Assembly: GCA_937958045.1 (NCBI GenBank)
Contig: CALFXL010000058.1
Location: 29,889-93,888, forward strand
Reading direction: 5' to 3'
Source: an uncultured Opitutaceae bacterium
Lineage (GTDB): Bacteria > Verrucomicrobiota > Verrucomicrobiia > Opitutales > Opitutaceae
Length of the DNA: 64,000 nt
Below are positions 6,590 through 15,582 of this stretch, piece after piece. The notes beneath the pieces are model-generated. The model did not search any database, was not told where the DNA came from, and saw only the letters and a list, made by a program, of their open reading frames with translations. Numbering within the stretch: the stretch's first letter is position 1; each line of letters opens with the position of its first letter. The position numbers and the translations under genes are program-made.

Positions 6590-9217
6590 ATGTCTCCGCG
6601 CGAACTGCCCATTTACGAACTCGAGAATGCCGTCATCGACCGTCTGCGTGCGCAGGGGCGGTTGATCGTGCAGGCGCCGACGGGCTCGGGAAAATCGACG
6701 CAGATCCCGCAGATGTTGTTTAACCACGGTCTGCTCGGCGATGCGGGCGAAGTGGTGGTGCTGCAACCGCGTCGACTGGCGGCGCGCATGTTGGCGAAAC
6801 GCGTGGCGGAGGAACTCGGCTCGCGGCTCGGCGATGTAGTGGGTTATCAAATACGGCTCGAATCGCGTGTGAGCGAGAAGACGCGCATTCGTTTTGTGAC
6901 GGAAGGCATTTTGCTCCGGCAAATGTCGTTCGATGCGACGCTGCGGGGCGTACGCGCGATCGTGTTCGACGAGTTTCACGAACGCCATCTCTATGGCGAT
7001 ATCTCGCTCGCGCGGGCGTTGCAGATTCAGCAAACGACGCGACCCGATCTGAAGATCGTGGTGATGTCGGCGACGTTGGATGCGGGCGCGCTGAAGGATT
7101 ATCTCGCGCCGTGCGAAGTGCTGGTGTCGCAGGGACGCAGCTTTCCGGTGGCGATCGAGTATCTGCCGAAAACGGTGAACTTCGAGCAAGAGCCCGTGTG
7201 GGAGGTGGCGGCGCGCGAGTGCGCCCGCGTGGCCGCACGCACGACGGGAGACATGTTGGTGTTCATGCCCGGCGCGTACGAAATCTCGCGAACAGTGCAG
7301 GCGATCCAAGGCGATCGGGCGCTGCGCGATTTTATTTGTTTCCCGCTGCACGGAGAATTGCCGCCGGAACAACAGGATCGCGCGGTGGCGAAATACGACG
7401 CGCGCAAGATCATCGTCTCGACGAATGTCGCGGAAACGTCGCTGACGATCGATGGCGTGACGGTGGTGATCGACAGCGGATTGGCGCGCGTGGCGCGCTT
7501 CGATCCGAATCGCGGCATCAACACGCTGCTCGTCGAAAAAATTTCCGTCGCGAGCGCGGATCAACGCGCGGGCCGTGCGGGTCGCACCGCGCCGGGTTTA
7601 TGCGTGCGCTTGTGGACCGAGCGTGAGCACGGCGGACGGGCGTTGCAGGAGTTGCCCGAAGTGAAACGACTCGATCTCGCGGAAGTCGTGCTGACGTTGA
7701 AGGCGAGCGGCATCGACGACGTGGCGGCGTTTCCCTGGCTGGAAAAACCGGATGCGAAAGGGCTCGAGCGGGCGGAGATGATGCTGGCCGATCTCGGCGC
7801 CGTGGAAACGGCGCAAAACTCAAACGCCAAAGGTCCAAATGCCAAAGAAGGAAACGGAAGTTCCAAGGGCCAAGGGGCAGGTGACAGGGCGGGTGCGGGG
7901 AAGATCACGGAGGTTGGGCGGAAGATGCTGCGGTTTCCGGTGCATCCGCGTTACGCGCGGATGTTGCTGGAGGCCGATCAACGCGGTTGCGTGCGGCCGG
8001 TGGCGTTGATGGCGGCGTTGACGCAGGGCCGGAGTTTTCTGCTGCGCGGTGCTCCAAAGGAGGTGGAGAACGCGCGCGAAGAGGTGCTCGGCGAAGAGCA
8101 CGAGTCGGACTTTTTCCTGTTGATGCGCGCGTGGCGCTACGCGCATCAGGCGAATTACTCGCTCGATGCGTGTCGTCGCTTGGGCATCCATGCGCAGGGT
8201 GCTCGCGCAGTGGGACCGCTATTCGCGCAGTTTTTGGAGATCGCCGAAAAAGAAGGCCTCGATGTGAGCGAAAGGCGCGTCGACGGCGAGGAGGTGCGCA
8301 AATGCGTGCTCGCGGGTTTTTCGGATCAACTGGCGAAGCGGCTCGACCGCGGCACGCTGCGTTGCGAACTCGTGCACAAGCGCAAAGGCATGCTCGCGCG
8401 CGAAAGCGCGATTCAGGAAGCGACGCTGCTCGTCGCGGCAGAAGTCAGTGAGATCGGCGGGCGTAGTGGAGAAGTGAATACATTGCTCAGCCTCGCGACG
8501 GCCGTGGAGGAAGCGTGGTTGAAGGAACTTTTCCCGTCGGACTACGAGAACGCGACCGCGGTCGTGTACGATGAATCGGCGAAACGCGTGATCGCGCGGC
8601 GCGAGCGTCGGTTTCGCGATCTGGTGCTGGAGGCGAAAGCGAGCGCGGACGATGTGCCGTTGGACGCGGCGGCGGCGATTCTCACGCAGCTGGTGTTGTC
8701 CGGTAAGTTGAAACTCGAGGCGTGGGACGAATCGGTGGAGCAGTGGATCGTGCGCGTGAACCGGCTGGCCGAATGGTTTCCCGAATTGGAGGTGAATCCG
8801 ATCACCGATGCCGATCGCGCGACGCTGATCGAGCAGATTTGTTACGGCGAACTCGGCTACAAAGACATTCGCGACAAACCGGTGATGCCCGTGTTGCGCG
8901 AATGGCTGACGGCGGAGCAGCTCGCGGTGCTCGATGAATATTTGCCGGAGCGCATCGTGATGGCGAACGGACGTCGCTCGCGCATCGCTTACGCGAAGGA
9001 AGGTCCGCCTGTATTGTCCGCGCGGATACAGGAACTCTACGGCGTGGAAGGAAAGTTCACGCTGGGACACGGACGCGTGCCGGTGAAGATCGAGGTGCTG
9101 GCGCCGAATCAACGTCCGATCCAGGTGACGGACGATCTCTCGAACTTCTGGCGCGAACAGTATCCGAAGGTGAAGGCCGAGTTGTCGCGACGTTATCCGC
9201 GTCACGAGTGGCGCTGA
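6590..9217 (+). CDS. hrpB: ATP-dependent RNA helicase HrpB
   Basis: HrpB is a DEAH-type superfamily 2 helicase. The 875-residue product has Walker A APTGSGKST (about residues 29-37), VFDEFHERH (motif II, about 125), SATLDAG (motif III), TNVAETSLTIDGV and QRAGRAGRTAPG (motif VI), an HA2-like region (FPVHPRYARMLLEAD) and the HrpB-type C-terminal block (LPERIVMANGRRSRIAY, then RPIQVTDDLSNFWREQYPKV), which separates it from HrpA. Bacterial HrpB is usually about 800-850 residues. The excess is largely a 30-residue Asn/Gly/Lys-rich linker at about 409-440, between the helicase core and the HA2-like part, encoded by repeat-like DNA. Convergent with pilT. Confidence 0.95.
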   Translation: MSPRELPIYELENAVIDRLRAQGRLIVQAPTGSGKSTQIPQMLFNHGLLGDAGEVVVLQPRRLAARMLAKRVAEELGSRLGDVVGYQIRLESRVSEKTRIRFVTEGILLRQMSFDATLRGVRAIVFDEFHERHLYGDISLARALQIQQTTRPDLKIVVMSATLDAGALKDYLAPCEVLVSQGRSFPVAIEYLPKTVNFEQEPVWEVAARECARVAARTTGDMLVFMPGAYEISRTVQAIQGDRALRDFICFPLHGELPPEQQDRAVAKYDARKIIVSTNVAETSLTIDGVTVVIDSGLARVARFDPNRGINTLLVEKISVASADQRAGRAGRTAPGLCVRLWTEREHGGRALQELPEVKRLDLAEVVLTLKASGIDDVAAFPWLEKPDAKGLERAEMMLADLGAVETAQNSNAKGPNAKEGNGSSKGQGAGDRAGAGKITEVGRKMLRFPVHPRYARMLLEADQRGCVRPVALMAALTQGRSFLLRGAPKEVENAREEVLGEEHESDFFLLMRAWRYAHQANYSLDACRRLGIHAQGARAVGPLFAQFLEIAEKEGLDVSERRVDGEEVRKCVLAGFSDQLAKRLDRGTLRCELVHKRKGMLARESAIQEATLLVAAEVSEIGGRSGEVNTLLSLATAVEEAWLKELFPSDYENATAVVYDESAKRVIARRERRFRDLVLEAKASADDVPLDAAAAILTQLVLSGKLKLEAWDESVEQWIVRVNRLAEWFPELEVNPITDADRATLIEQICYGELGYKDIRDKPVMPVLREWLTAEQLAVLDEYLPERIVMANGRRSRIAYAKEGPPVLSARIQELYGVEGKFTLGHGRVPVKIEVLAPNQRPIQVTDDLSNFWREQYPKVKAELSRRYPRHEWR
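7814..7882 (+). repeat. C/A-rich repeat-derived insert inside hrpB
   Basis: The DNA caaacgccaaaggtccaaat and following caagg/ccaag words differs from the GCG-rich flanks and encodes a low-complexity NSNAKGPNAKEGNG linker. It resembles the intergenic repeat at 4299-4377 in composition and the selO insert in wording (aaggtc-caaatgcc). The reading frame is kept. Confidence 0.5.
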
Positions 9218-9340
9218 GGTTTTGGAGGCGGTTGTTTTGAACCACGAAATGGTTTCGACCAACGGGCCGAAACTCGGGTGAGAACCGTCGGCTGATCGTC
9301 AGCGGTTGCGGACTGGAGGGCGCGCTGATCGCGCGCGGAT

Positions 9341-9372
9341 GAGAAAAATAAAAGCCCGAGCAGAGCTCGGGC
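9341..9372 (-). terminator. Rho-independent terminator, minus direction (pilT side)
   Basis: Stem gcccgag 9354-9360 / ctcgggc 9366-9372, loop cagag. On the minus strand it reads into ttttattttt. It lies about 160 bases past the pilT stop, in the pilT-hrpB convergent gap. Confidence 0.65.
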
Positions 9373-9446
9373 CGGAGGAGAGAGGCGTTTCTGAGAAACG
9401 CATGCTGCGTTAGCGCATTCTTAATTATGTCTCGTCGTTGGCTGAC

Positions 9447-9504
9447 GGGAGCGCCGGCCGCCGGCCGGCTTCTCGTAAACTGCCGGCGGGCCGCTGGCGC
9501 TCCC
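9447..9504. repeat. REP-like long GC palindrome
   Basis: Two 23-base arms (9447-9469 and 9482-9504) are inverted repeats matching at 20 of 23 positions, around a 12-base loop. Core words gagcgccggcc and aaactgccgg are shared with the element at 4405-4450. It sits between the convergent 3' ends of hrpB and pilT, next to the terminator at 9341-9372. Confidence 0.65.
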
Positions 9505-9529
9505 AAGGACTGCAGATTTTTTGAAGTGC

Positions 9530-10612
9530 TCAGATCGCTTTGAGCTTGGCTCCGGCGGCGAGGAGTTTTTCGCGCATGGTATTGGGATCCTGCGCTTTTT
9601 CCACGGCTTCGTCGGCGGTGATGAGCTCGCGATTGTAGAGGCTCTGAAGGTGCGCATCCATCGTGATCATGCCGAGATTGGCGCCCGTCTGGATGTCGGA
9701 CGTGATGCGGAAGGTTTTGTTTTCGCGGATGAGCGAGGCGATCGAAGTCGTGGCGAGCATGATCTCGAACGCGGCGACGCGACCGCCGCCGATTTTTTTG
9801 CAGAGCACTTGGGAGATGACCGCCTGGATCGACGAGGCGAGCTGCGTGCGGATCATTTCCTTCATGTTGGCCGGGAAGGCATCGACGATGCGGTCGATGG
9901 TTTTGGCGGCGCTGTTGGTGTGCAGCGTGCCGAAGACCAAGTGACCGGTTTCGGCGGCGGAGATGGCGGCTTCGATGGTTTCGAGGTCGCGCATTTCGCC
10001 GACGAGAATGATGTCGGGGTCCTGGCGCAGCGCGCGGCGGATCGCTTCGGAGAAACTGGGAACGTCCACGCCGATCTCGCGCTGGGTGACGATGCAGCGT
10101 TTGTGCGGGTGGTAATACTCGATCGGATCTTCGATCGTGATGATGTGACCCTCGCGATGCTCGTTGATGTAGTTGATCATCGAGGCGAGCGTTGTCGATT
10201 TACCGGAGCCGGTCGGACCGGTGACGAGGATGAGGCCGCGGGGGAGATAAAGGAGCTGTTTGATTTTGTCGGGCAGGCCGATGTCGCGGAGGCCGAACAT
10301 GCGGTTCGGGATCTGGCGGAGAACGAGGCCGTAATTGCCCTTCGACTTGAGGATGCTCACGCGGAAGCGCGCCTTGTCGAGGTAAGCGAAGCCGAAGTCG
10401 GTGCCGCCATTGAGCTTCACGTTTTGCTGATGGGCGTCCGGCGTGATCGAGAGCATGAGCTTCTCGGTATCGATCGGGGTGAGGTCGGGGCCTTCGATCG
10501 GAACCATCGAACCACCGATGCGAAGGGTGGGCGGCTGGCCCACCTGGCAGTGGAGGTCGGAGGCGTTTTGCTCCACCACCAGTTCCAACAGATCATTCAT
10601 TTCGTAGCTCAT
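9530..10612 (-). CDS. pilT: Twitching motility retraction ATPase PilT
   Basis: PilT is the hexameric ATPase that powers type IV pilus retraction at the inner membrane. The 360-residue product has the N-terminal region NASDLHCQVGQPPTLRIGG, Walker A GPTGSGKST (132-140), Asp box TIEDPIEYYH (159-168), Walker B IILVGEMRDLETI (201-213), the His box GHLVFGTLHTNSA (223-235), and C-terminal SIASLIREN, equivalent to the PilT AIRNLIRE retraction motif. Length is standard (about 345-370). The absence of a long N-terminal N1 domain argues against PilB. No other pilus gene is in the window, so it is a lone pilT. A REP-like element and terminator follow it. Confidence 0.95.
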   Translation of the reverse strand: MSYEMNDLLELVVEQNASDLHCQVGQPPTLRIGGSMVPIEGPDLTPIDTEKLMLSITPDAHQQNVKLNGGTDFGFAYLDKARFRVSILKSKGNYGLVLRQIPNRMFGLRDIGLPDKIKQLLYLPRGLILVTGPTGSGKSTTLASMINYINEHREGHIITIEDPIEYYHPHKRCIVTQREIGVDVPSFSEAIRRALRQDPDIILVGEMRDLETIEAAISAAETGHLVFGTLHTNSAAKTIDRIVDAFPANMKEMIRTQLASSIQAVISQVLCKKIGGGRVAAFEIMLATTSIASLIRENKTFRITSDIQTGANLGMITMDAHLQSLYNRELITADEAVEKAQDPNTMREKLLAAGAKLKAI

Positions 10613-10733
10613 TGGAGTGACTGTATATCGGCTTAAAAACGCACCGACTCACCTTTGGCGATGAACGTCTCGCGAAAAGGCGGGGATTTACGCGGGATTT
10701 ACCCGAAGTTTTGCGATTGTGGGTGAAAAACCG

Positions 10734-10772
10734 TTTTAGCGCGGAGGCGCAGAGGACGCGGAGGCGAAAGGC
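10734..10772. repeat. Short dispersed intergenic repeat (GAGGCGCAGAG type)
   Basis: A T-run, then gaggcgcagag at 10744-10754 and gacgcggaggcg. The 11-mer is identical to 413-423 and the setting is similar. It lies between the 5' end of pilT and the rho terminator, in a 259-base gap that holds nothing else obvious. Confidence 0.45.
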
Positions 10773-10810
10773 ACGGGAAATGGGACGAGGGCGCGGCGGT
10801 ATTTGGGAAA

Positions 10811-10840
10811 TAAAAAAGCCGCGCGGGTGGGCGCGGCTTT
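10811..10840 (-). terminator. Rho-independent terminator of rho
   Basis: Stem agccgcgc 10817-10824 / gcgcggct 10831-10838, loop of six, followed on the minus strand by tttttt. It lies about 30 bases past the rho stop. Confidence 0.8.
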
Positions 10841-10871
10841 GGATGAATGGCGGAGTGCTTCGAACGCGGGC

Positions 10872-12905
10872 TCAGCGATTGAGCGACATGAGGAACTCGG
10901 CGTTGGTTTTCGTCTTTTTGAGACGATTGATGAGCATCTCCATCGCTTCGACCGGCGGGATGCCTTGCATGGCGCGGCGCAGGCCGTGGATGCGGAGGAT
11001 CTCGTCGGGGTGATAGATGAGTTCTTCTTTGCGGGTGCCGGAGCGGTCGCCGTTGATCGCGGGGAAAATACGTTTGTCCACGAGGCCGCGGTCGAGGTGG
11101 AGCTCCATGTTGCCGGTGCCCTTGAATTCTTCGAAGATGACTTCGTCCATGCGGCTGCCGGTGTCGATGAGCGCGGTGGCCATGATGGTGAGCGAACCGC
11201 CGCCTTCGATGTTGCGCGCGGCACCGAAGAAACGCTTCGGGCGCTGGAGCGCGGTGGCTTCCATACCGCCGGACATGATCTTGCCGGAGTTGGAGGCGAG
11301 GGCGTTGTAGGCGCGCGCGAGACGCGTGATGGAATCGAGGAGGATGACCACGTGTTCGCCCTGCTCGACGAGACGGCGGGCTTTTTCGCCGACCATCTCG
11401 GCGCAGTGCACGTGGCTCTCCGGCGATTCGTCGAAAGTGGAGCTGACGACCTCGCCCTTCGTGTGACGTTTGAAATCGGTCACTTCCTCAGGGCGTTCAT
11501 CGATGAGCAAGAGGATGAGCTTCGCCTCGGGAAAATTGTGCGAGATCGAGTTGGCCATGTTTTGCAGCAACACCGTTTTACCGGTGCGCGGCGGCGCGAC
11601 GATGAGACCACGCTGGCCGAAGCCGATGGGCGTGAGGATGTCCACTGTGCGCATCGAGACGTCCTTATGAATCTCGGGCGCTTCGAGCAGGATGCGCTTG
11701 AGCGGATAATACGGGATCAGCTCCTCGAACGGCGTGACTTTGGAAATCTCGGCGGGATCGCGTCCCATCACGCTGACGATGCGGACGACGGACGGGCAGC
11801 GCTCGTTTTCGCGCGGAGCTTCGACCTGCACCTCGACCTCGTGACCGCGTTTGAGACCGAGCTGTTTGATCAGCGATTCCGGCAAGTAGGAATCTTCCGG
11901 ATACACGCGGTAGTTGAGTTTGGGATGCACGATGAAACCGTGTCCCTTGTCGGTGAGATCGATGTAGCCGCGGTCAAAAATCGGACGCTTGGCCTCGGCG
12001 GCGAACTTGAAGATCGCCGCGAGGAGCTGCTTGCGGTTGGGCGCGCCCTCGAAAGCGACGCCGAGACGACGCGCTTCCGCGGTGAGGTCGTGCAAAGTCA
12101 GCGTGTAGAGATGATCGACGTAGAGCGGTTCGCCACCGCCGGAGGCGATCTCGTTCGCGGTCGCGGCCAGAGCCTCGAGATCGGCGAAACGAGCGGCGTC
12201 GGGCAGATCGCCCACGACGGGATTCAGATTGGGCGGAGGTGGTTGTTGCGGATGCTTCGGGCGTTCGTGCTGCTGCCAGTTGCCGCCATTGCCGCCGTGT
12301 TTGCCGCGGTTGCGCTTGCCGCGTTTGTCGCGTTTCCAGAACGGCTCGTTGGGATTTCCGCCCTGGCGGTTGCCTTGCGGTTGTTGAGGCTGATCGCCGC
12401 CGCCTTGGTTTTGAGGGGGACGCTGGCCCTCGGCGGGCGTGCCTTCGGCGGGTGCTGCGGGCGCTTCGCTGGACGCGGCTTGGGCGGCGGGAGCGCTTTC
12501 GGAAGAGTCGAAATCGCGGGCGGGAGCCGGAGCCGGGGATTCCGAGGCAGGCGCTTTCTCGGACGCACCCGAGGACTCTGGAGCGGACTCAGCGGACGAG
12601 GCTTCGGGAGCTCGTTCGCGGCGGGGTTTGAAAACCTCGCGAGGAGCTTCGGATTGAGGTTCGGGCGCGGCGGGTGCCGGCGCTTCCGGGGCGCGTTGTT
12701 CGGGAGCAGGCGCGGGAGCCGATTCGAGAGGCAGTTCCGGAGAGGCGTCTTCTTTCGCAGCCCGGGATTTGGACGTGGCCTTCGTGCTCTTTTTGGCCCG
12801 CGGCGCGCGGGGAGTTGAGGAGGCCGTGCGGGTCCTTTTCTTGGGCGCGGCGGCGCCTTCGGCTTGAGTGGCGGCTGTGTCGCCGTCGGAAGGAGAGTCT
12901 GCCAT
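10872..12905 (-). CDS. rho: Transcription termination factor Rho with long disordered N-terminal extension
   Basis: Rho is the hexameric RNA-translocating ATPase that ends transcription. The 677-residue product is about 260 longer than E. coli Rho. Residues 1 to about 170 are Ala/Pro/Glu/Ser-rich with basic patches (KKRTRTASS, APRAKKSTK). About 175-235 is Asn/Gly/Gln/Arg-rich (RDKRGKRNRGKHGGNGGN). The conserved core follows: the Rho N-terminal helices, an RNA-binding cold-shock-like fold (GYIDLTDKGHGFIV), P-loop PPRTGKTVLL starting near 438, LIDERPEEV, STFDESPESHV, VVILLDSITRLARAYN and the C-terminal arm GRLVDKR-type segment. The catalytic core looks intact. It follows coaE by 66 bases on the same strand, an arrangement also seen in other phyla. 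Confidence 0.97.
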   Translation of the reverse strand: MADSPSDGDTAATQAEGAAAPKKRTRTASSTPRAPRAKKSTKATSKSRAAKEDASPELPLESAPAPAPEQRAPEAPAPAAPEPQSEAPREVFKPRRERAPEASSAESAPESSGASEKAPASESPAPAPARDFDSSESAPAAQAASSEAPAAPAEGTPAEGQRPPQNQGGGDQPQQPQGNRQGGNPNEPFWKRDKRGKRNRGKHGGNGGNWQQHERPKHPQQPPPPNLNPVVGDLPDAARFADLEALAATANEIASGGGEPLYVDHLYTLTLHDLTAEARRLGVAFEGAPNRKQLLAAIFKFAAEAKRPIFDRGYIDLTDKGHGFIVHPKLNYRVYPEDSYLPESLIKQLGLKRGHEVEVQVEAPRENERCPSVVRIVSVMGRDPAEISKVTPFEELIPYYPLKRILLEAPEIHKDVSMRTVDILTPIGFGQRGLIVAPPRTGKTVLLQNMANSISHNFPEAKLILLLIDERPEEVTDFKRHTKGEVVSSTFDESPESHVHCAEMVGEKARRLVEQGEHVVILLDSITRLARAYNALASNSGKIMSGGMEATALQRPKRFFGAARNIEGGGSLTIMATALIDTGSRMDEVIFEEFKGTGNMELHLDRGLVDKRIFPAINGDRSGTRKEELIYHPDEILRIHGLRRAMQGIPPVEAMEMLINRLKKTKTNAEFLMSLNR

Positions 12906-12971
12906 AAAATGTGCGTTTAAAAGATACGATGCGGCCCGCGAGGTGCGGGCGTGGCCGGCGAGGTCGGACGC

Positions 12972-13556
12972 TCAGCGATTATTCCCGAGGCGGGCGATCA
13001 GGTACGCGACCTGATCGCGCAGGAAGTGAAGTGTGCCGTCGTTGGACAGCACGAAGTCAGCTAGCTCTGTTTTTGTAGCCAAGGGCAATTGCTTGGAAAT
13101 CCGTGCCTCGGCGAGCGTTTGGGAGAGACCGCGCTCTTGCAGCCGGGCGTATTGACGCGCCGAGGTTGTGGTTACGCAGACAATGAAATCAAACCAATTT
13201 TCCAGACGCTTTTCATGGAGCAGAGGGACCTCGATGAGGAGGGGGCGTTCCGAGTCGGCCGCGATTTCCTGCTCCCACAAAGCGTACAGGCGGGGATGAA
13301 TTTCCGCCTCCCATTTCCGCAACAACTCCGGTTCGCCAAAAACGGCGCGGGCGAGCGCGGCACGATCGATGCGGCCCGTCGGAGCCAGCACATCGGGGCC
13401 GAACAACGTCACCGCGAGCGATTCAACTTCCGGGCTGGTGAGGATGCGGTCTCGCACCGCTTCGTCGGAATCCAGGCGCGCAAAGCCCATTTCTTCGAAG
13501 AGGCGGGCGGCGGTCGATTTGCCACAACCCATCCCGCCAGTGAGGCCGATGGTCAT
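12972..13556 (-). CDS. coaE: Dephospho-CoA kinase
   Basis: CoaE phosphorylates the ribose 3'-OH of dephospho-CoA, the last step of coenzyme A synthesis. The 194-residue product starts MTIGLTGGMGCGKSTAARLF (P-loop at about 7-15), then GFARLDSDEAVRD (CoA-binding Asp), IHPRLYALW, PLLIEVPLLHEKR and VCVTTTSARQYARL with ARISKQLPLATK. Length is typical (about 195-205). The ATG at 13556 was chosen because the conserved beta-strand and P-loop start there; a longer frame begins at 13694 but its extra residues are not family-like. It is upstream of rho and divergent from the HD-domain gene. Confidence 0.95.
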   Translation of the reverse strand: MTIGLTGGMGCGKSTAARLFEEMGFARLDSDEAVRDRILTSPEVESLAVTLFGPDVLAPTGRIDRAALARAVFGEPELLRKWEAEIHPRLYALWEQEIAADSERPLLIEVPLLHEKRLENWFDFIVCVTTTSARQYARLQERGLSQTLAEARISKQLPLATKTELADFVLSNDGTLHFLRDQVAYLIARLGNNR

Positions 13557-13692
13557 GCGTTTTCGCGGATACACGGAGAGGGAAAACACAGAGATTGGGC
13601 TTGCCGGTTTTTCCTGCAAATAATTAGTCACACGCGGGCCAGGAATCTCGCTGACGGTCCGAAATCGGCGTGGGTCTTGCATCCATCTCGCC

Positions 13693-14541
13693 ATGTTTCA
13701 ACCGCTTGATACGAAACGCGCTTTCAAAGTGGCCGATGCCACGCTGGCGGTGTTTCGCCGGATGTTTCCACGGGTCGAGCCCGGTTTGTTTGTGCGCGTG
13801 TTTGCCGATGTGGAATCGATGTTCGCGGGGCGCTATCTCGATTATCAGGCGATCGACACGCCGTATCACGATCTCGAACACACGCTGCAGGTCACGTTTT
13901 GCTTCGTTGAGATCATGGAAGGCCGGCACATCGCCGGCATCGAGCCGCGCATGGATGCCCGCCAGTTCGAACTCGGCATCGCGGCGGCGCTCCTGCACGA
14001 CACGGGTTATTTAAAACTTCGCTCCGATCAGACCGGCACGGGTGCGAAATACACGTTCACGCATGTGCTCCGCAGTTGTGCGGTCGCGTCGTCTTATCTG
14101 CCGACGGTCGGTGTGTCGCTCGACGAACTCGATGGCGTCCTCGGCGCGATTCGCTGCACAAATCCGACGACGAACATCCGGCGTCTGCATTTTCAACATC
14201 CCGTCGAAGGCATCATCGGCTGCGCGGTGGCGACGGCGGATTATCTCGGGCAAATGTCGGCCGCGAACTACCTCGATGCGCTGCCGAAGCTCTTCGCCGA
14301 GTTCGAGGAGTCGGATAATTTCGCCGGCGTGCCGGCCGAACAACGCCTCTATCGCTCAATCGAAGAACTGACCGCCAAGACGCCGAAGTTCTGGCGCACC
14401 TCCGTTCTGCCCAAACTCGATAACGAGCTTCTCGGTCTGTATCGCTTCCTCGCGCGGCCATATCCGCACGGACGCAATCGCTACATCGATGCGGTGAATC
14501 AAAACATCGCCGCGATCGAAGCAGCCGTGGCGGGGCGATGA
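13693..14541 (+). CDS. HD-domain metal-dependent phosphohydrolase (PDEase-like)
   Basis: The 282-residue protein has an HD/PDEase-type active-site pattern: YHDLEHTLQV (about residues 56-65) and LHDTGY (about 98-103), then FTHVLRSC and FQHPVEGIIGCAVATADYLG, giving the histidines and aspartates expected to bind one or two metal ions. Such proteins hydrolyse nucleotides or cyclic nucleotides; the substrate cannot be told from sequence. No signal peptide or transmembrane helix is seen. It stands alone, divergent from coaE and convergent with the LysR gene (63-base gap). The leader before the ATG is pyrimidine-rich and lacks a Shine-Dalgarno sequence. Confidence 0.8.
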   Translation: MFQPLDTKRAFKVADATLAVFRRMFPRVEPGLFVRVFADVESMFAGRYLDYQAIDTPYHDLEHTLQVTFCFVEIMEGRHIAGIEPRMDARQFELGIAAALLHDTGYLKLRSDQTGTGAKYTFTHVLRSCAVASSYLPTVGVSLDELDGVLGAIRCTNPTTNIRRLHFQHPVEGIIGCAVATADYLGQMSAANYLDALPKLFAEFEESDNFAGVPAEQRLYRSIEELTAKTPKFWRTSVLPKLDNELLGLYRFLARPYPHGRNRYIDAVNQNIAAIEAAVAGR

Positions 14542-14604
14542 GGTGCGGATGCGGACAATGCCGAGCATAGTCGTTACCGCGCCGGTTTTGGACGAAACGC
14601 GCGA

Positions 14605-15525
14605 TCAGCGCGCGGGCTTCGCAAAAATCTCCGCGAGGATCGCTCGCACGGCGTCGGAGGCGCGTCCGCGTTGCCACGCGACAAACAAATCCGAACGCAG
14701 CGTGGAGGGTTTTAGCGGAACGAAGGTGACGCCCGGCGTCTTCGCATCGGCCGCGTATTCAGGAATCAATGACACCGCGCCTTCGGTGACCACGAGCGAG
14801 AGTCCATGACTGAGGCTTTGCGCGTCTTCGAGGAAGCGCGCGCGAAAACCTGCTTTGCGACACGCCTGCGCGATCCAGCGATTGTGGCCCGGCATGTCCT
14901 GCTCTTGAGCGCCGATAAACATTTCGGAACGCAGATCGCGCAACGTCAGCGAGGAGACATTTGCGAGCGGATGACCGCTGGGCAGCACCGCCAGCATCGG
15001 AAACGAAGCGATTCGCCGCACATAAAATTCCTTGTCGGGCAACGCTGCGGCGAGACCGAGCAACCCGAGATCGATTTCACCGCGTCGCATCGCCGCGATT
15101 TGCTCGCCGGGCGAAAGGTCGAGCAGCTTCACCTTCACTTCGGGATGACGTCGGCGAAGCGCGGCGAGCGGTGTGTTCAGATAACGATGCGCCGCTGAGG
15201 CGATGTAACCGATGCGCAGCTCCGCGCTCTGACCGCGGGCGAGTTTGCGCACTTCGCCCAATGCCGCGTCGAACTTCGCGAGCAGCGGCGTCATGCGCTC
15301 GCGCAGCACGTGTCCCGTCGCGGTGAGCGCGACGCCGCTGGCGCTGCGTTCGAAGAGCGGGCCGCCAATCTCATCCTCCAACGCGCGGAGCTGACGCGTA
15401 AGTGTCGACTGCGAAACCTGACGCCGCTCGGCGGCGCGATTCAGGCTGCCGGCATCGACGATGTCGAAGAAAGTGCGAAGGAGTTCGATGTTCACGCGGA
15501 GGCGGACGTTATGCGTAATGCGCAT
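14605..15525 (-). CDS. LysR-family transcriptional regulator
   Basis: The 306-residue protein has an N-terminal winged helix-turn-helix (NIELLRTFFDIVDAGSLNRA, then RRQVSQSTLTRQLRALE) and a periplasmic-binding-like effector domain (AELRIGYIASAAHRYLNTPL, then GEIDLGLLG). Length is normal. ATG 15525 was used; a GTG at 15495 (before NIELL) is an alternative start closer to the usual LysR opening. It is divergent from a row of quinone/peroxide-related genes starting at 15583, the classic position for a LysR protein controlling its neighbours, so a role as an electrophile or quinone sensor is inferred. The 57-base intergenic space would hold its operator. Confidence 0.92.
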   Translation of the reverse strand: MRITHNVRLRVNIELLRTFFDIVDAGSLNRAAERRQVSQSTLTRQLRALEDEIGGPLFERSASGVALTATGHVLRERMTPLLAKFDAALGEVRKLARGQSAELRIGYIASAAHRYLNTPLAALRRRHPEVKVKLLDLSPGEQIAAMRRGEIDLGLLGLAAALPDKEFYVRRIASFPMLAVLPSGHPLANVSSLTLRDLRSEMFIGAQEQDMPGHNRWIAQACRKAGFRARFLEDAQSLSHGLSLVVTEGAVSLIPEYAADAKTPGVTFVPLKPSTLRSDLFVAWQRGRASDAVRAILAEIFAKPAR

Positions 15526-15582
15526 GACGGCAAGCCGTCCTGTGCAGTAGGCGACGCGTCCGGTCGGGGATATTCTGGGCGT

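Noticed and set aside
10803..12818. 671-residue open frame opposite rho
   Set aside because: Same cause: codon-bias shadow of an intact, clearly recognisable gene.
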